Shown in pieces: positions 13,295 through 24,039 of a stretch of DNA of 64,000 nucleotides. The notes under the pieces are model-generated. The model searched no databases. It was not told the origin of the DNA and saw only the letters and a program-made list of their open reading frames with translations. Every line of letters starts with the position of its first letter. The first letter of the stretch is position 1. The stretch is from Chrysomallon squamiferum (Eukaryota > Mollusca > Gastropoda > Neomphalida > Peltospiridae). The stretch lies in assembly GCA_012295275.1 (NCBI GenBank), contig CM022671.1, forward strand, positions 21,824,322-21,888,321, given 5' to 3'. The position numbers and the translations under genes were made by a program.

Positions 13295-14031
13295 ATGAAG
13301 CTAGCACTGTGTCTTCTGTCACTTTTGTTGATGGCGAATATCCTCTTCGACTGGGTTGGCGCATATCCCAACTTACAAATTATATCGGGAATAACAAAAT
13401 GCAAACGAGGCAATACCATGATGATCGCATACTACCATAAGAGAACTATGAGAGTAAGGGGTGCCTGGTGTGGTGATAAGGTGAGTTTCAAAAAGAGCCA
13501 GTTTCAAAATTCATTAGACATAATTCAAAGTCATAATTAGCCCGAATTTCTCCATTTCCTCCTAAAAAAACAATATTTGATCGACAATTCTGTCAATAAA
13601 GTATTGTATAATTTTGTTGCTAGCTGTCTGCCTGTTTGTCTATACGTATCTATTTTTCTTTCTACCTGCTCTCACCACTGCCCTTTTCCCTTGCATCTTT
13701 CGTACATATGTCTCTCAGTATATGTATGTGTGTGTGTGTGTGTTTGTGTGTGTCTGTGTTTTTGGTGTGTGAGTGTGTGAATGATTGTCTGTATTTCTAT
13801 TTCTCTTTATCAGCTGATATATTTAATCGTTTACAGGTTTTGAAATGCCGCGTTAAAAACGTATTCTTCCATAGACAGAGAAGGTATATACGCGTACACA
13901 TCTGTTCCGTCAAAGGTCGCACTGGAACGCTTACCATTTCGTATAAGAACGGCACAGTGTGTCACAAAAGTTACGACTCTGTTACTTACGTCAACTGCAA
14001 TCGAAAGTTAAGTGTCTGCGGACATAAGTAA
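13295..14031 (+). CDS. Secreted cysteine-rich peptide, array member A (very cationic)
   Basis: Coding exons 13295-13480 and 13837-14031 join at a phase-0 intron to 126 aa. The start is the ATG two bases after the TACAG acceptor. Residues 1 to about 23 form a signal peptide (MKLALCLLSLLLMANIL..., likely cut after VGA). The mature part has seven cysteines; the second exon carries the array signature C-x18-C-x11-C-x6-C with TGTLTISY in the first gap and SYDSVTY in the second. The mature chain has about 22 Lys plus Arg against two acidic residues, far more basic than most members, which suggests binding to membranes or polyanions (inference). I recognise no known family. A is the most divergent intact member and lies first in the array; its second exon has a close relative, A-prime, at 21123. 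Function unknown; an antimicrobial or other secreted effector role is only a guess. Confidence 0.78.
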
Positions 14032-14189
14032 TGAAACTGAATAAATTATCTATGGACGCAGTAGAGAACAGTTCAAAACGTGAAGCATTTTATTTTGTTT
14101 GTGACATATATATTGGTATTAATTCAAAATACAACGACAGTGACTACGACGATGATGATGATTGTTGTTGTTGTTATTATTATTATTAT

Positions 14190-14227
<38 letters not shown>

Positions 14228-14431
14228 ATAGTAGTAGTAGTGTTGGTACAGCAGTACCAAAACACTCCTCCAGAAAGATCACGTCCCCATATATCTAAAC
14301 CGTTGTTATGAGTTGTATCATTATGTTAAACAGTAAGGATATTAATAATTCCTTTCTTAACGTTCTTTTATCTCATATGAACTATTTAAATTGATGTAAT
14401 GTATGAATGTGTGTGTTTGTGCGCGCATGAG

Positions 14432-14475
<44 letters not shown>

Positions 14476-14930
14476 TGCGCGCGTGAGTATCGTGACTATG
14501 TGTGTTTATATTTATATATACGTGTTCGTGGCCGTAACTAGACTCTTTTTGAAATGAGGCAAAAACACTTAATCAGCGATAAACCTGTCTGATGTCTGAT
14601 ATATTTAACGTCATTTATGTCTTTCGTCTCAACGATGTCAATAGACTTCAAGCGGTAACCTTAGACAAAAACGAATTCATTTAGTGGATATCGTTTCTAA
14701 CAGAACAGAGATTTTTATTTTATATAATAAAAAAATTTGTACAAAAAAAAAAAAATTAACAAAAAACAAGATAGCATTTGCTTCATTTGCCTCATTGTAG
14801 TGTCACGGGGCTCACACCTTTAAACACCTTGTATGTTGTATTAAGGCTCAGTCTAGGGTAACAAGGTGCTTTAATGGCCACCTGACAAAGAATATAAACG
14901 TTAAATTGACAGCAATCTATATAAATCGAT
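14032..14930. other. Spacer after member A with trinucleotide and TG microsatellites
   Basis: Contains (GTT)n/(TAT)n/(TAG)n blocks at about 14160-14240, partly shared with the downstream flank of A-prime (about 21340-21640, same GAACAGTTCAAAACGTGAA and CACTCCTCCAGAAAGATCAC blocks), and a (TG)n tract at about 14442-14472. No gene seen. Confidence 0.7.
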
Positions 14931-16190
14931 AAGTCTATCTATCCACTAGAGAAATAAACACAACACCAGTTACGGGTCACGTTAATTATTTAATTATGAT
15001 ATACAGGTGACTTCCTAATAATATATTACACAATTATAAAACATACTTTTAAGTAATTTTGATTAATGATACGAGAAAGGTCATACGAGTAAGGTCATAC
15101 GGGTAAACGAGACAAAATAAGAATCTGCACGGAGGACAGATTAAAACCTTAAAATTTTAGGTATAATAAATGTTATGGACACAGGTTAATTGCACTTTAC
15201 ACCCTATCAAAATAAGAATAGATAATCGCTTAACATACTCATCCGTAAACATGTCATTCAAAAACATTTGGTTTCCCCGCCTGACTGAATTCTCGTCTTG
15301 ACCGTTTCCATCGCTCTCGCTTACTTCGCTCTGATCTTTTTTCTCGTCTTTTTAATTATCTTGAACAATGAAAAAAAAAAGAAAAAAAAGTAGCGTGCTA
15401 ATCAGAGCAAGCTGTTGTGAAGCACGTCTACGACGGGCACGCTTTCTGACAGGTCAGCGGGCGTGCCTGTCGCAGAAAAGAGTTTTCGGTAAGGAAAGAG
15501 AATGGGTTCTTGTTACGATTGCAGGACACAAGGCAGTGTCCAGCATATCGGATCGTAACGAATCGGTTGCGATGTTTCGTTGATGTTTTCCGCTCGTTGT
15601 TGTTTCCGCCATTTGTCTAGCTCGTTGAATGTGTCGAATTCGTCACCGGGTCTGTGCTGGTTGCGTCCTGTTTGTTTGTTCTGTTCTCGGCTGCTGTTGA
15701 TGTTTCCTTGTTTTTTCTGGCTGTTTTCTTGTTCTTTCTGGCTGTTTCCCTCTGGTCCAACAATTCCAATGGTCTTTTTAGTGATTTAAAAGATGCTGTA
15801 TACACCTGCAACTAAACGTTTAGTTACCTTTGAACCTTGAATCTTGAAAAAAAAAATGAACTTGCTAATCAGAGCAAGCTGTTGTGAAACTGAAACTGAA
15901 ACTGAAAAAAAATGAACGTGCTAATCAGAGCAAGCTGTTGTGAAACTGAAACTGAAACTGAAAAAAATGAACGTGCTAATCATAGCAGGCTGTTGTGGAG
16001 CAAGTCTAGCCATTTTATGACAACGCCATAGATTGAAAAATTTGCCGAAACAGTAAAAAGAGTGGATGTGATTTGTAGCAACAATTAAAGTAATGCAATC
16101 TGACTTCATCGCTTAAACATAAAAAGGAACGGATCTCTGATTGATGTAACAAATTTGGTTACGCAATCTGAATTCCGTGACGGTAGTTAA
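14925..16190. repeat. Dispersed repeat (second copy at 39440-39930) split by an insertion
   Basis: The blocks TCTATCCACTAGAGAAATAA, ACGTTAATTATTTAATTATG, CCTATCAAAATAAGAATAGA and the later GAAAAATT-G-CGA segment occur in the same order here (14930-15300, then 16020-16190) and at 39445-39900 inside the intron of member E. In this copy about 0.7 kb is inserted between them. Type unknown; no terminal repeats or coding remains recognised. Confidence 0.65.
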
Positions 16191-16260
16191 GGCATGTATA
16201 TATATATGCTTTGTGTGTATCTGTGTTTGTCTTGCTCTGATTAGCACGTTAATGTTTTTT
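15360..16260. mobile_element. Unclassified insertion with GTGCTAATCAGAGCAAG repeats
   Basis: The motif GTGCTAATCAGAGCAAGC occurs at about 15393, then as a tandem set at about 15855-15990 (units separated by GAAACTGAAACTGAAACTG), and inverted at about 16225-16245. The flank CCTTGAATCTTGAAAAAA at about 15834-15855 also reappears inverted at about 16255-16270. A shorter relative (GTGCTAATCAGAGCAAACTG plus the following CACGTCTGCGACGGGCACGC) is at about 33160-33222 in the leader intron of member D. This is moderately GC-rich DNA unlike its surroundings. The open frame at 15368-15583 is not recognised. Probably a transposon derivative. Confidence 0.5.
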
Positions 16261-16324
16261 CAAGATTCAAGATCTGTGTTTGTATATATTTATTCATGTA
16301 TGGGGATGTATCTATTTACATGTA

Positions 16325-16470
16325 TGTGAATGTATGTGTAGACTTGTGTCTGTGTGTGTATGTCATTTGAATTTCAAGCAGAATTTAAGAAGGAATACGT
16401 TACATGGGTTTTATAGCGCACGTTTTTTGAGGTTCTTGCAGGTACAGTTACTGCCCGTGCACTAATTAAA
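16325..16470. repeat. Dispersed repeat, copy 1 (copy 2 at 21930-22075)
   Basis: Shares ordered blocks GTAGACTTGTGTCTGTG, TTTAAGAAGGA, TTGAGGTTCTTGCAGG and TGCCCGTGCAC with 21930-22075, which lies inside the long inverted-repeat element. No coding capacity. Confidence 0.65.
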
Positions 16471-16799
16471 GAAAAGCCATTATTATTAGTAGTATTTTCC
16501 AGTTATCGCCATTATTAACATCGTGTAGTTTTGACTTCTTATTGTCAATTAACTAATTATGGACCATTACGATATCTCATTTCAATAAGAATATTTTATT
16601 TTGCAATATGTATTTAAAACAAGTATGCAGGCAAACAAACAAATGATGAACAAAAAAAAAAAAAAGAGAACAGAAATAAAATCACCAAAAAACAACAACA
16701 AAAAAACGCGATAGGATAAAGAAAACAAACAAATTAGGCGTAATACGGAATGAGACTTGTAAACATCAACTTGATGTAAGTTATAAACAACCTGTTGCG

Positions 16800-17653
16800 A
16801 AATAAGGAGGTCAGAGAAACCTAGGCGATGCTATTGGCGGACTTCGTCTGATGACAAACTTGCAAGTCTTTGACCCCGCGTCAGTATTTCTTGCTAAAAG
16901 GAACAATTAATAAAAACACAAATCGCGTATCCGGTTTAAAGAGAAAAAAAAATCGTCATAAACAACAGTGATTTATCATTCGAAAGGATCTACCGTATTT
17001 CTTTCAGAAAAAATCATGGCTTATTTATTTATGTATTTATTTATTTATATTCATTGTTTTTTTTTTCTTTCTTTCATTCTTACTTTCTTTTTTTTTCTTT
17101 TTACTTTATCATTTTACAAAAAAAAAAAAAAAGAGATAAAAATGAAAGAAAACCCGCTGTTCTCTCATTTCGGAAATAAATGTACACACACACATATACG
17201 TAAAATGGTTATACTTGTAGTATCGTTAGATAGTAGTAGTAGTAATTTTGATAGTAACAGCAGAAGTGGTCGAATGTTAATAATAGCAGTAGTAATAATA
17301 ATAAAAGTTTTTATAGTAGCATTATTAATAGTAATATTGGGAGCAATAGTAATAATAGAAACTATAGTAGTAGTTGTTGTTGTTGTAGTTATAATTAGTA
17401 TCAGTAGGAGTTGTTGTAGTAATGCTGATATTATCACGAAGTTTTGTGACGTAGTTCTGAAAGTGGCTAGATTTCGTTCAACGCAGGCCTCTATCCGAGG
17501 ATTTACGGTACTTTTTTAAAAACAAAATTGTATGACGCAGTATTTCTCATAAACAATCAATGAGAGAACACCAAATAAAAGGACATCCGCGTCGACGTGA
17601 ATAAAAGGGCAACACGAAGAACATCGTCACATGACTGTATTCTAAATCAGAAG
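16800..17653 (+). promoter_or_regulatory. Upstream block, promoter and noncoding leader exon of member B
   Basis: Matches the block before member C (about 24040-24902) closely along its length. It has the ordered landmarks CTTTGACCCCGCGTCAGTAT, a long (TAG)n/(GTT)n low-complexity stretch (17219-17420), GGCCTCTATCCGAGGATTTA, a degenerate CCAAT (TCAAT, 17557-17561), ATAAAAGG at 17600-17607, and a short leader exon ending ATCAGAAG before the donor GTAAGTTATA at 17654. Transcription start is inferred to be about 30 bases past the ATAAAAGG. Confidence 0.65.
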
Positions 17654-18129
17654 GTAAGTTATACTTGAATTTGTTCTTCGTTTCTACTCTGTTCTACGTC
17701 TACAACGTTATTTTCTGTTCTAACGCATGCTCCGTGTCTCGGACATCAGAGGCCGAGTTATAATTAATATATGTTAACAGGTATATCGTTACTGAAATAT
17801 TTTTATTCTAGTTATCATTTATTAATTCAAATTATTTGCGTAACTGGGCCTAAACTCATCAGCTCATTCACTAGGGAAATTCTTGCACCAGTATCGGTTT
17901 TTCCAAGCACTATCTACGGGAAGGTCCATAAAAATATCCCTTACAGCCAGTCTTCAACCTGTTTATTTATACCTTAACTCTTTCGTCCTTAAAATATAAC
18001 TATGACGCCATATAATAGTAGACTGTTAACTGTTGACTGTCTTTAAATAAGACAATTCTTCTTCTAATTATTATTATTATTTCTTGTCTGTTTATTTCGT
18101 TTGTTCTTTTTGCCGTCGTTATTTCGTTT

Positions 18130-18260
<131 letters not shown>

Positions 18261-18511
18261 GGTGTAAGTGTATGTGTGTGTGTTTTGTAATTTTATTTTT
18301 ATTTATTTCAAAGCTTCTTTTATGGGGGTTGCGTTTTTTGTGTTGTTTTACATCGGTTTTTTCTTTTTCTTTATTTTTTTACTCTTTTTATTTTATTTTA
18401 TTTTATTTATTGTTATTTATTATTATTATTTTTTTTTTGTGTGTATGGTTGTTGTTTTTTTCCTCTTGTTTATTTTTTCACATAAATTTAATTGTCTTCC
18501 TTTCTGCAGAC

Positions 18512-18893
18512 ATGGAAACCCTTGCATTCTGCCTCGTGCTGCTGTTGTCGCTAGGGTGCGCTGTCAGCGGTCCAGCACGTGACCTTTACGAGATACGTAT
18601 TTTACCGGACGAGACGACATGTTACAGGGATGGAACCATGTCAATCGTTTATTACTACAAAGGATACGGATATGTACACGAGAACTGGAATACCGGTTCG
18701 GTATGTAGCTGGCATTTTCATGTTTAATTCAATGTTTAATTCAAACGTGACGCAGACTGAAAATCTCTAGTCTGCTGACTGGGATTGAGGCTCTGTGACA
18801 GTTAAGTTGAATAAAATAAAAATGTATATGTGTCTATGTGTGTGTCTGCGTGTGTGTGTGTGTATGTGTGTATAAGTAAGTATATATGTGTGC

Positions 18894-18937
<44 letters not shown>

Positions 18938-19338
18938 AGATATATGTATGTATATATATATATATGTATATGTATATATGTGTGTATGTATGTATGTATG
19001 TATTATTAGTATTACTATTATTATTAAATAAAAATAAATAAATAAATATAAAATAAAATATTTGTGCGTTTGTGTATGTTATATTATGTACTATATATTA
19101 TTTATTTATTTATTTATTTAATTTCTTACTATTACAGGTAAGATGTACCAGTGAACCTATGGTTAATTTCAGCCGAATTGTTTACGGATGGAAAAAAACC
19201 TGTAGAGTTAGCAGCCAGACAGGAACGTTTACTGTTAGATACAGGGGCGGCTCGATCTGTTCGAGAAACTACGATTCAATTACATACAACAACTGTATAA
19301 AAACATCACATATGTGTGGGTTAATGTACGGCAAATGA
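18512..19338 (+). CDS. Secreted cysteine-rich peptide, array member B
   Basis: Coding exons 18512-18700 and 19138-19338, phase-0 intron, 129 aa. The ATG follows the acceptor TTTCTGCAG by two bases. Signal peptide about residues 1-19 (METLAFCLVLLLSLGCAVS). The mature part has a first cysteine in TTCYRDGTMSIVYYY, then in exon 2 VRCTSEP, TCRVSSQTGTFTVRY, SICSRNYDSITYNNC and HMCGLMYGK: six cysteines with the family spacing (exon 2 cysteines at 3, 22, 41, 53, 60). AATAAA at 19439-19444. If the intron is kept, the frame reads on VCSWHFHV and stops at 18725-18727. The acceptor is directly followed by GTAAGA, itself donor-like. Nearest relative is member C (differences at residues 2, 23 and 36 of exon 1 and at three positions of exon 2). 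Family unrecognised; function unknown. Confidence 0.82.
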
Positions 19339-20464
19339 TTTAAACACGTAAAGAAAGAAAGAAAAAAATATATTAATAACTGCAACAACGAAAAAAACTG
19401 TTTCCAACTGTTCCTTTGTTTATTGTAGCAATTAGAAAAATAAAGAAATTATGCATCCATTTGCTTTGTTTTCTATTTTTCCTACTCTTCTGTAATCAGT
19501 CTCTTCTGCATGTTATGCTTGTCTATCTGTTTGTCTGTATGTATGCACGTAGTATATTATGTATGTATGTATGTGTATGTGTGTATATGTAAACCGTTCT
19601 AGCTGACAAATTCTAGGTGGATCTAGGTGACAAATTCTTTTAAATCCAAATAATGTTTGTTTTTTTAATTCTTCTAATTTACGTAGTGATCATATATTTA
19701 TATGGTACAGTCTGTGTACATGAATTTGTCATCAGGGCCTGCAACAGTTAACCTTTTTAATTAAACTCAAACTGAAATTCATGTTCAACTTACCTTCAGA
19801 TATGCAGGTATTATATACATTTGGATATAGGATCTAGAATTACATGAATATTTTAAAACAACCAAACAGGTAAGTACAGATGTACATGTGTACGAATGGT
19901 GTTTTCCAACTGGTTGTTTTAAATCTGTTTTCTTCTCATCTTCCTCTGTTATTAGATTGTTTTAAGGGTTGAAGGGGTCTTTTTCCTTTCTTTATTTCCT
20001 AATAGCATAGTGTGCGCTTGTTTTTAAATTACTAACCATCATTAGTTTGTATTTAAACGTTTCTCAGTTTGGCTCTGTCTCTGTCTCATACACGCAAAAT
20101 ATACACACACACATATATATATATATATGTTATTTTGTTATGTATAAACATAACGTAACCTCATTAGTGCCTTTTCACCAGACTTGTTTTTAATCGTAAT
20201 TTTGTTTTCTATGTAGTGAGTAATATAATATTTAATATAATATTTACAAAACCCTTATTTTTTTATGCCCATTTAAAACAGAATGTCTGCTACATTTTAT
20301 TTCAAGTATATTATTAACTTACCGTAATATTTATTTAATTATCGTGTATAAACATGTTTATAATTTATATTTTTACAGTTCTTACATGTTTACCTAATTA
20401 ATGTCACAAACTGTATTATATAATTTCGAGAAGTTCGGTTATTTTATAAAACTAAGAAACACTA
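19339..20464. repeat. Flank of member B with inverted copy of the A leader region
   Basis: After the poly(A) signal comes a short pyrimidine seed CTGTAATCAGTCTCTTCTGC, then ATGT repeats. From about 19740 to 20060 the sequence is the reverse complement of the member A upstream region (12000-12400), including GTTCAACTTACCTTCAGATATGCAGG, which is the A leader donor read backwards (the block carrying the A box is missing). A matching inverted copy lies after member C (about 27160-27360). No gene seen. Confidence 0.65.
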
Positions 20465-20848
20465 GGATTAACAAACTGAAAATGGGCATTAAAATTCAAA
20501 GTAAATTGAGAAAGGCTGTCTGCAGAGGTGTTTACTGAGCGCCTATATTATATTATATTTTATTATATTATTGTTGTTGTTAACAGTAATGATAACAATA
20601 ATGATGATGATGGTAATTATGACGTTAATGATGCTGATAATAATACTATTCTTCTTCATTTTCTTCTTCTTCTTCTTATTGTTGTTGCTACTGCTGCTTC
20701 TTCTGCCATTGTTACATGCGGATTCTGTTTTGTGGACGCCGTAACCAGATTTCTTTATTAAGGTACAAAAAAATGTTACGCTCCTGTTTTCAGTTAACAG
20801 TTTCTGCTGATTTCTGTTTCAGTGCAACTCCTGACGCGGCCTAATAAA
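20465..20848 (+). pseudogene. Duplicated lectin intron 5 end and terminal exon, copy 1
   Basis: Matches 10605-10960 (GCCTATATTATATTATATTT, the ATT/CTT repeats, CATGCGGATTCTGTTTTGTG). The acceptor CAG is kept and the exon (20823-20844) would add ATPDAA then stop, lacking VGK. It is joined at about 20849 to the intron of an A-like gene, so it is the 5' side of a deletion or fusion junction. With no lectin body before it, it is a relic. Confidence 0.8.
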
Positions 20849-21311
20849 ACAATTCGGTCAATAAAGTATTGTATAATTTTGTTGCTAGCTCTCTGACTAT
20901 CTGTCTTTATATCTATTTTTCTTTCTACCTGCTCTCACCACTGCTCTTTTCCCTTGCATCTTTCGTACATCTGTCTCTCATTATATGTATGTGTGTGTTT
21001 GTGTGTGTGACCGTGTCTGTGTGTGAGTGTGTGTGTGTGTGTGGGGGGGGGTTGGTGTGAGTGTGAATGATTGTCTGTGTTTCTGTTTCTCTTCATCAAC
21101 TGATATATTTATTCGTTTACAGATTTCGGATTGCTACAGTAGAACCGAATTCGACTTTCATCACCGAACGTATATAACCGCACACGGCTGTGTCTTCAGC
21201 GGTCTAACTGGAACTTTTACGATTTCAATCGACTCCGGCACAGACTGTCACGTAAATTACGACTCAGTTACTTTCATCAACTGCACAACAAGGTTAAATG
21301 TCTGCGGTTAG
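20849..21311 (+). pseudogene. Orphan second exon of an A-like peptide gene (A-prime)
   Basis: From about 20849 the sequence matches the intron of member A (GGTCAATAAAGTATTGTATAAT...) and continues into an intact second exon at 21123-21311 after the acceptor TTTACAG. It encodes 62 residues with the exact family spacing C-x18-C-x11-C-x6-C, with TGTFTIS and NYDSVTF in the gaps, ending NVCG. Its first coding exon is missing: the upstream side is lectin-derived sequence. The exon is open and keeps every cysteine, so loss is recent or it is spliced from elsewhere; without a signal-peptide exon I call it a broken gene. Confidence 0.72.
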
Positions 21312-21647
21312 AAGTAATGGAACTGACTTAATTACGTATGAACGCACTAGAGAACAGTTCAAAACGTGAAACAGTTTTATTTGTTTTACAAAAGTATAGT
21401 CAAAAAATAAAATAGTATGAGATCAGTGACACCTACGTGATAGAGGAGAGTCCTGTTTAACGTATATGTTGATATTAATTCAAAATGTAATGACTATGAC
21501 TACGATGATGATGATGATGATGATTGTTATTATTATTATTATTATCATCATCATTTTTATTATTATTTTTAGTACTAGTAGTAGTGTTGGTACAGCAGAC
21601 CCAACACACTCCTCCAGAAAGATCACGTCGCCATATCTCTAAACGGC

Positions 21648-23995
21648 TTACTCCCATCTGGTAGAATTCCCAGTTTGTCGAAAGGCTAAATGTGGTTCAG
21701 TGGTCTTATTGACATACATGTTTTTACCTCAGTCATTATAATGAACTCTTCCAGATTATTTGGAAAGCGATTATTATTGTATAAATACAGTAATATCTCG
21801 GTTAACGATATCCCGCTTTAACGATCTTTTTTCTTTACAAATTATATAAATAGAAATTTAATCTTTAATTTTTCGAAATAAATGATACAAATCGATACAA
21901 TGAATGTTTTTAAGTCCGTTATCTATTTACGTATGAATGAATGTATAGACTTGTGTCTGTGAGTGTATGTTATTTAAATTTCAAACAGGATTTAAGAAGG
22001 ATTAGGTTATATGGATTTCACAGCGCAGATCTTCTGAGGTTCTTGCAGGCTCAGTTATTGCCCGTGCACACTAATGTTGTTAACCTATTTGTCGGTCATT
22101 TTACATTTGGCAGATGTCAAACATACAAAGAGTTGTTCGTACTTTGAGTCATTTCTGATTATTATGGTGTCTTCCCATTTGGTAGAATTCCCAGTTCGTA
22201 TAATTCCCATTTCGTAGAAAAAGCTAGTTTACCGCAATACCTGATTACCTCTGTATATAATGAACTTGGCCTGTGCATACATCTGGTTTCTTTCTAACAT
22301 TCAGAGGGGGAGCGCATTGTTCCTAAATCGATTATGTAACATCAACCGAAAGCAGAATAAGCGTTCACTACTCATTTGTTACTTTTTCATTATTATCATC
22401 ATCATCTTCCTCTTCCTCATTATCATCATCATAATCATCATCATCAACATTATTATTATTATAATATTATTACTATTATTATTGTTGTTATTATTATTGT
22501 TATTATTATTATTCGTATTCTTCTTATTCTTATTCTTATTATTATAATTACTGTTACTATTATTATTATTATTTTTTTTTTTTTTTTAAACTGGTCATTT
22601 CTAATTCATAAACATTTCCTTTCCATTACAAAACAAGCAACCAATAATAAACAATTTTACATCAATTTCATCTATCTATTAAAAAACAAAACGAAAAAAG
22701 AATGAAAGAAAAGAAAAATGGCTTACTTCTGTAAGAGAATACGACAAAAATATTATAAATAACTAATTCAGCAATATAATTTTTAACAAAACATATTTTA
22801 CATACGAGTAATTTACTTATATTCAGTAAATAGAATATTTGAACGTTACATTATCATTAACTTTTTGAATTCAACCATATTCAGCTTAAACATGTACAAG
22901 ATATCTGTTACTGATCATATTTACGTTATGCACACATTCATATTCAGATTGTGCACATATTACACAATATATGTGACATAGTATATTAATAGTATGTACA
23001 CTAAAGATATTATGACCTGCAAATACTTTGGCTATGACTGAAAAAGTTTATACGAAGGACCAAATCATTGGGAATACTTTTAGATAAATACCTTCTATTT
23101 TAATTATTTACATTCACTATATTCGATACATAGATTATTTTGATAGTTGTCATATTTGCATACTTTCTCGATAAGCGATATCCATACTACAATAATACCT
23201 CAGATTAAAGATGTAATTGGTTCCACATTTCCGATAGTGAAGTGAGGTATCGTTAAGCGGGAGACTAATTTACACAGAATTAAGGTTAAAAGCAGTGGTT
23301 ACTTTCTCGCTGATGAGATCTGATATATAAAAAAAAGGTGAAATAAGGAGAAATAAAACGGCAGTTTAGACATAAATGATTTAATAGATTGTAGATATTA
23401 AGTAAACAGTAAATCATTTACAAATCAATTCATACAAATACAATAAGAAATAATTATATGCCGCTCATTGTGGGTTTGGTTTCATTTAAGATAATGTATT
23501 TTGTTTCTAAAGTTATTGTCTTCCGTTTCTTTTTATCATCAGCATTTGCCGGTATCGTGTTATTCGTTTTGACATATTGGAAGGGTAAATTACAAACGAG
23601 TGTAAGTCTAAATCGAAGCAGAAGACAAAAGAGAATCAGAATATCAGATGCACGTATGACGTGTCAATTGATCAACACAGCTGACAGAAGCTCGTGAATG
23701 AACGAAAAATTAAAGAAAACAGACTTAAAAACATGTATACATTTGTATCATTTATTTCGAGCAATTAACTATTAAATTAAATTTCTATTTATATAATTTG
23801 TAAAGAAAAAAGATCGTTAAAGCGGGATATCGTTAACCGAGATATTACTGTATTTATACAATAATAATCGCTTTCCAAATAATCTGGAGCAGTTCATTAT
23901 AATGACTGAGGTAAAACCAAGCATGTCAATAAGACCACTGAACCACATTTAGCCTTTCTACGAAATGGGATTCTACCATATGGGACTAAGCCGCT
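21648..23995. mobile_element. DNA element with ~280-bp inverted arms (fold-back or nested Tc1/mariner type)
   Basis: The left arm (about 21648-21925) and right arm (about 23708-23995) are reverse complements with few mismatches. They include CAGTAATATCTCGGTTAACG / its complement flanked by TA, GATATCCCGCTTTAACGATC, and outward TGTGGTTCAGTGGTCTTATT. The TA-CAGTAATATCTCGG end is typical of pogo/Tigger-like ends, but the similarity extends outward beyond it, suggesting a larger palindrome or nested insertion. The inside (about 1.8 kb) holds ATT/CTT repeats, a further end-like motif (AATACCTCAGATTAAAG..., about 23196) and an unassigned 79-codon frame at 23458-23697 with hydrophobic N-terminal and basic C-terminal parts. 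No transposase recognised. Confidence 0.7.
21930..22075. repeat. Dispersed repeat, copy 2 (copy 1 at 16325-16470)
   Basis: See shared blocks TAGACTTGTGTCTGTG, TTCTGAGGTTCTTGCAGG and TGCCCGTGCAC. This copy lies just inside the left arm of the inverted-repeat element. Confidence 0.6.
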
Positions 23996-24039
23996 GAATT
24001 AGACTTGTAAACATCAACTTGATTACGATGTAAGTTATA

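Noticed and set aside
23458-23697. 79-codon frame inside the inverted-repeat element as a transposase
   Set aside because: No helix-turn-helix or catalytic DDE/DDD pattern; hydrophobic start and basic end only.
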